Shown here: one piece after another, positions 60,868 to 64,000 of the stretch
How positions within the stretch are numbered: position 1 is the stretch's first letter
Layout: each line of letters opens with the position of its first letter
Assembly: GCF_031202265.1 (NCBI RefSeq)
Contig: NZ_CP100604.1
Span: 2,338,501-2,402,500, forward strand
DNA from: Bradyrhizobium sp. Ash2021
GTDB lineage: Bacteria > Pseudomonadota > Alphaproteobacteria > Rhizobiales > Xanthobacteraceae
Length of the DNA stretch: 64,000 nt
Direction of reading: 5' to 3'
Notes under the pieces: model-generated
Database searches by the model: none
Told to the model about the DNA's origin: nothing
Seen by the model: only the letters and a program-made list of their open reading frames with translations
Made by a program: the position numbers and the translations under genes

Positions 60868-62235
60868 TCAGGCGTCGGGTTTCAGACTCCCAGCGATCAG
60901 CAATTCTGCCGGAAGCGCAGCGACTTCGAACTGCAGTCGGTGCCCGGACAGGGCCAGATCGCGCAGGACAAGATCGCTGAGGGCGGTCATCCGGACTTTG
61001 GACATGTCGGATTTGATGTCGCCGTTCAGGAATGTCTCGAGCCGCGGCTGCACAATCGCTTCGTAGAAGCCGTTGGCAGTCACCGACTGTGCCCCCTCCT
61101 GAAGGCCGACGACCTGATCCGCACCCGTACCGCTGATGCGGGTGGGGTAATGCGCCGCAAGGTCCAGCTGCAACTGAATCGTCGAGCTGGGGTCGATATA
61201 GGTGAAGAGTTTCAAACCCTGGTCGGTCGAACCGCCAAAGCGCATGTATAGTTTGGAATGATCCGTGACATAGATCTTTCCATCCTGGTTGCCGAACGTA
61301 CCCTCGAAGACCATCGGCTCATGAACCTGGGCGAACCAGTGGAGCCGTCCGTCCTGCGGCGGCACGGAAGCCAGCTTGATGATGCCAGTGCCAAGATTGT
61401 AGCCATTGGCGATCATGGTCATTGTCGCCTTGGAACAGACGATCAGGCTGAAGTCATAGCTGTCAGGATGAGGTACAGGATCGCTCCCGACCGGTGCCGT
61501 CGCGCCGGTTGACGTGGCGGTCATGATCTGAAGCACGGGTTGGCCGTCGCGTGAGGCCGCAACGCGAGCCGTGACCTTGGCCGGCGTCAGAACTGTCGCT
61601 CCAGCGCCATCCTGGAGCGTGAGGGTTCCGATCTGACCACCCAACGTCTCCGCGGCCAGCCATTTTCCCAGGTTCTGATCCATGGCCAGGCTGGAAATGC
61701 CAGCCGTGTTGGAGCCGGACAATGTCAGATTGCCGTCTGCCAGGCTCAGCCCTATCGAAAAATTCCGGCCACCGGTTGCCGCCTCGACGCCCACCGGTAA
61801 CAACCCGGCCAGCTGCAGCGGATTCTGTCGTGTGATCTCAACCGGAGCCGCCCAGGAAACTTCACCGCTCTCGACGACCGAGCGTGCGTCACGCGAGCTC
61901 GACACGAGCTCAGCAGGTGCCTTGCCGGACCGCAGCGTTCCGCTGCCAATTCCAAAGCCGACATGCACTGCCTGTTCGGTCACGCTCAAGCTGACCGCCG
62001 GAGGCGGCAGATCCGTCTCCACTTCGACAACATCGTACTGACCGTTCACCGGAACCGGTGCCACCCAAACCAGCGAGTAGTCCGTCGGCGATTTCCCATG
62101 CCAATTGCTCCGCACCAAGGATTGCACCGCCGGCTGGGACAGGTTAAGCACCACATCCCAGCCATCGGGCACCGATGGGCTCTCCTCCATCGCGGCTAGA
62201 AGCGCCGCCATTCCGGGTAAGGCCTGCTGGCTCAT
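60868..62235 (-). CDS. P47/OrfX-like (TULIP fold) protein, 2
   Basis: A 455-residue protein, start ATG 62235. It has the GWD motif (PDGWDVVLNLSQPAVQSLVR) and the same order of blocks as its neighbours: VSWAAPVEITRQNPLQLAGL, an acidic/aliphatic middle, DSYDFSLIVCSKATMTMIAN, and ends LRDLALSGHRLQFEVAALPA with ELLIAGSLKPD. The C-terminal LFPxN motif is weaker than in copies 1 and 3. No signal peptide. It is separated from copy 1 by 30 bp and from copy 3 by 72 bp, so all should share one transcript. Confidence 0.75.
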   Translation of the reverse strand: MSQQALPGMAALLAAMEESPSVPDGWDVVLNLSQPAVQSLVRSNWHGKSPTDYSLVWVAPVPVNGQYDVVEVETDLPPPAVSLSVTEQAVHVGFGIGSGTLRSGKAPAELVSSSRDARSVVESGEVSWAAPVEITRQNPLQLAGLLPVGVEAATGGRNFSIGLSLADGNLTLSGSNTAGISSLAMDQNLGKWLAAETLGGQIGTLTLQDGAGATVLTPAKVTARVAASRDGQPVLQIMTATSTGATAPVGSDPVPHPDSYDFSLIVCSKATMTMIANGYNLGTGIIKLASVPPQDGRLHWFAQVHEPMVFEGTFGNQDGKIYVTDHSKLYMRFGGSTDQGLKLFTYIDPSSTIQLQLDLAAHYPTRISGTGADQVVGLQEGAQSVTANGFYEAIVQPRLETFLNGDIKSDMSKVRMTALSDLVLRDLALSGHRLQFEVAALPAELLIAGSLKPDA

Positions 62236-62307
62236 CGCGCTCTCTATCAGCGTGCTGTTTGCTTCACGTTCTTCAACCGATACCCATGACAGCCTGCCAA
62301 TCGGACA

Positions 62308-64000
62308 TCAGATTCCCGGCGCGGGGATGGGGTACCCCGGCAGAAGCAGCGTGACGTTCTGCGGATTTGTGGTCGTGTCCGGCTGATAGACGACCGCGAT
62401 CAACGGCGGGTTGACAGTACCCTTCTCGATATCGATCGTGTAGTTGACCTGACCACCGATAGCCGGATTGATCGGGCCGTAGGTAAAGTTGAACTTAGCG
62501 GGTATGTTGCTCTGGGTGGCGCTGTTGATCGTCGTCCCGCTTTTAAAACTGACACCGCCGAACGAACCCATCGCACCAGCCGAGGCAGGAACGGTTACCG
62601 TATAGGGGGCATTGGGCTTGCGGACCTGTGCCAAGAAGCTGCCGACCACAAGGGCCGCCGCTGGCACCTTGGCCGTGGACATTGCAATCAGTTGATTGGC
62701 GGGGAACAGCAGGCTTTCCAGAGCCATGATCGACAGGGCTTTGAAGCTGATCTGGTTCATATTCGCCTGCAATTGGGCCGGCACCGCATCAGACAACGCC
62801 GACATCAATGCGATCTTGACGTCATTGTCGTTGCATTCGCAGGCTCCGGTGGGGCTGAGGTCGCTGGACTTGTCGACCGTAACCGTCGGATTGGTGGTCG
62901 AGAACTTGACCACTTGATTTGTTCCCTCGTTGAAGACTTGCAGAGGATAGACGCCGGCCATAGTGACATACGCCGTCGCCGATGCCCCCTTCCAATTCGT
63001 CCAGTACCAGTATCCCGGAAAATATTGGTTACCCGGCATATACAGGTATTGCCGGTATTCGAAATTCACGTTAGTGCCGCCTGTGGGCGGGTTTGCCGTG
63101 CCGTTGGAGTAAGACAGGGCGATCCCGTCCGTCTGCGTCCGCAAAAACGTCAGACCGGAAATATTCCATGCCAGATTGTTCGACTGCTCCGAAATCCGGA
63201 ACTGTGTTTTGTGCCCGTCAACCTGATAGCTCTCCTTGAAGGGCACCGGTGCATTGACGATCCCTGATTGCATCTTTGCGCTCCAGGCCTCGTAATCCTT
63301 GGGCGGAGCAACCGCCACGACCTCGAAGTTCGTGGAGCCTCTGTTGAAACTGTCGACAAAGATATGCTGGAAGGTCAGTTGCGAACTGATCATGAGGGAA
63401 ATCATGAAGTTGCTCGATCCCGCAATGGGGGCGGCGGGATCGTATGCAACCGGCTCGGTCAGCGCCAGCGATTGCAGGTTCTGGATCTTTCCCGTCGTCG
63501 CCATCAGCAACTGCAGCACGTTGTTACCCGCATTGGTGTTCATGGCGTGCAGCACAAACTTGGTCGGCGTAAGCTCCTTGTCGCTGCCCAAATCCTTGGT
63601 ATTGATCGTTTGAACGTTGAATTTGATTTCGTTCTGCGCGTAATAGTTGGCGATCGCGTCCGAAATCTGTGTCGCATACTTTGAGGGATCCCAATTGGGC
63701 GGATCCACATGAATGTTGCGCAGCACGAAGGAGCCGGTCGGAAAATCCAGCGTGACGGTCAGCGTATCGTCCTTATCGCCTTGTCCTTCTGGAGGCACAA
63801 CAATGCCCTTGATAGTGGACAGCTGGACGTTAGCGAAGACGTAAGGCGATTTGCTGGTGTCGACGACAGCCGGCGCACTCCAGGATACGCCGAGGGTCAG
63901 GGTCTGCGTGCCGCTGCCGACGTCGGTGAGCTTAATCGCTGCGGCGCCCGGATCGGCACTGGCGGACAACTTAATGCGGGTCTTGCTTGCCGCGGAGGAC
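62308..64000 (-). CDS. P47/OrfX-like (TULIP fold) protein, 3 (5' end outside window)
   Basis: At least 564 residues; the frame stays open to base 64000, so the start is beyond the window (a TTG at 63969 is not convincing). Blocks shared with the other two copies are VSWSAPAVVDTSKSPYVFAN, VQLSTIKGIV, TLDFPTGSFVLRNIHVD, TPTKFVLHAMNTNAGNNVLQ and NFMISLMISSQLTFQHIFVD. The C-terminal part includes MALESLLFPANQLIAMSTAK and VPAAALVVGSFL, the P47 signature, followed by a further ~95 residues (AGAMGSFGGVSFKSGTTINS onward) that the others lack. This extension may be a beta-sandwich. It is the first visible gene of the operon. Confidence 0.8.
   Translation of the reverse strand, partial: SSAASKTRIKLSASADPGAAAIKLTDVGSGTQTLTLGVSWSAPAVVDTSKSPYVFANVQLSTIKGIVVPPEGQGDKDDTLTVTLDFPTGSFVLRNIHVDPPNWDPSKYATQISDAIANYYAQNEIKFNVQTINTKDLGSDKELTPTKFVLHAMNTNAGNNVLQLLMATTGKIQNLQSLALTEPVAYDPAAPIAGSSNFMISLMISSQLTFQHIFVDSFNRGSTNFEVVAVAPPKDYEAWSAKMQSGIVNAPVPFKESYQVDGHKTQFRISEQSNNLAWNISGLTFLRTQTDGIALSYSNGTANPPTGGTNVNFEYRQYLYMPGNQYFPGYWYWTNWKGASATAYVTMAGVYPLQVFNEGTNQVVKFSTTNPTVTVDKSSDLSPTGACECNDNDVKIALMSALSDAVPAQLQANMNQISFKALSIMALESLLFPANQLIAMSTAKVPAAALVVGSFLAQVRKPNAPYTVTVPASAGAMGSFGGVSFKSGTTINSATQSNIPAKFNFTYGPINPAIGGQVNYTIDIEKGTVNPPLIAVVYQPDTTTNPQNVTLLLPGYPIPAPGI

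Noticed and set aside
1..64000. CRISPR arrays, tRNA or rRNA genes, prophage structural genes
   Set aside because: No regularly spaced repeats, no tRNA-like cloverleaf with a T-loop that I could confirm, no rRNA-like stretch and no capsid, tail or integrase gene were seen on reading both strands.

Overview
The window looks like a chromosomal accessory region of a high-GC alphaproteobacterium, most likely Bradyrhizobium or a close relative in the Nitrobacteraceae. The signs are the small lineage-typical families (DUF3551, DUF6894, host-attachment protein), a FixJ-type regulator, a very large trifunctional Ser/Thr kinase/ATPase/histidine kinase, and GC-rich palindromic intergenic units. This assignment is an inference from gene content. 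The region is full of duplicated, truncated and frameshifted genes, so it behaves as a plastic genomic island.

Layout. 1-3.7 kb: 3' end of an RND efflux pump, then a shattered ABC substrate-binding protein gene and a sigma-factor scrap. 3.7-10 kb (minus strand): a molybdenum hydroxylase pair (IorAB type) behind two tandem quinone-oxidoreductase paralogs, then a decayed AhpD-like gene and a nitroreductase. 10.4-11.5 kb: an IS630-family element with clear ends. 11.7-14.3 kb: cytochrome c, a GMC oxidoreductase remnant, DoxX, DUF2171, MsrA and DUF3551. 15-25 kb: redoxin, two paralogous LysR regulators, an AraC regulator, and a minus-strand stress group (cupin, sulfite-oxidase-like protein, flavin reductase, ABM monooxygenase, OsmC). 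25.3-34.65 kb: a signalling block (two response regulators and a 2100-residue hybrid kinase). This block appears to have been inverted as one unit: its two ends cut a LysR gene and a winged-helix gene, and reversing the block in silico restores both reading frames. 35-43 kb: small proteins, two histidine kinases, a DsbA-NhaA fusion and a host-attachment protein. 43.6-46.7 kb: an AraC-nitroreductase-AhpD-like locus paralogous to 8.8-10 kb, and a DUF1348 gene.

49.6-64 kb is the most unusual part. A compact plus-strand operon encodes a five-domain type I polyketide synthase (KS-AT-DH-KR-ACP), a methyltransferase, a discrete acyl carrier protein and a FabF-like ketosynthase. It converges with, and overlaps by 35 bp, a minus-strand operon of three proteins resembling the clostridial P47/OrfX (TULIP-fold, lipid-binding) family and an 825-residue protein with a MACPF-like GTH motif. 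An IS256-family remnant lies upstream. I propose a lipid or polyketide product made by the first operon and bound or delivered by the second. This is a hypothesis from gene context.

The common theme of the first 48 kb is redox, electrophile and oxidative-stress handling under LysR/AraC and two-component control, with much evidence of segmental duplication and decay. No tRNA, rRNA or CRISPR array was seen.
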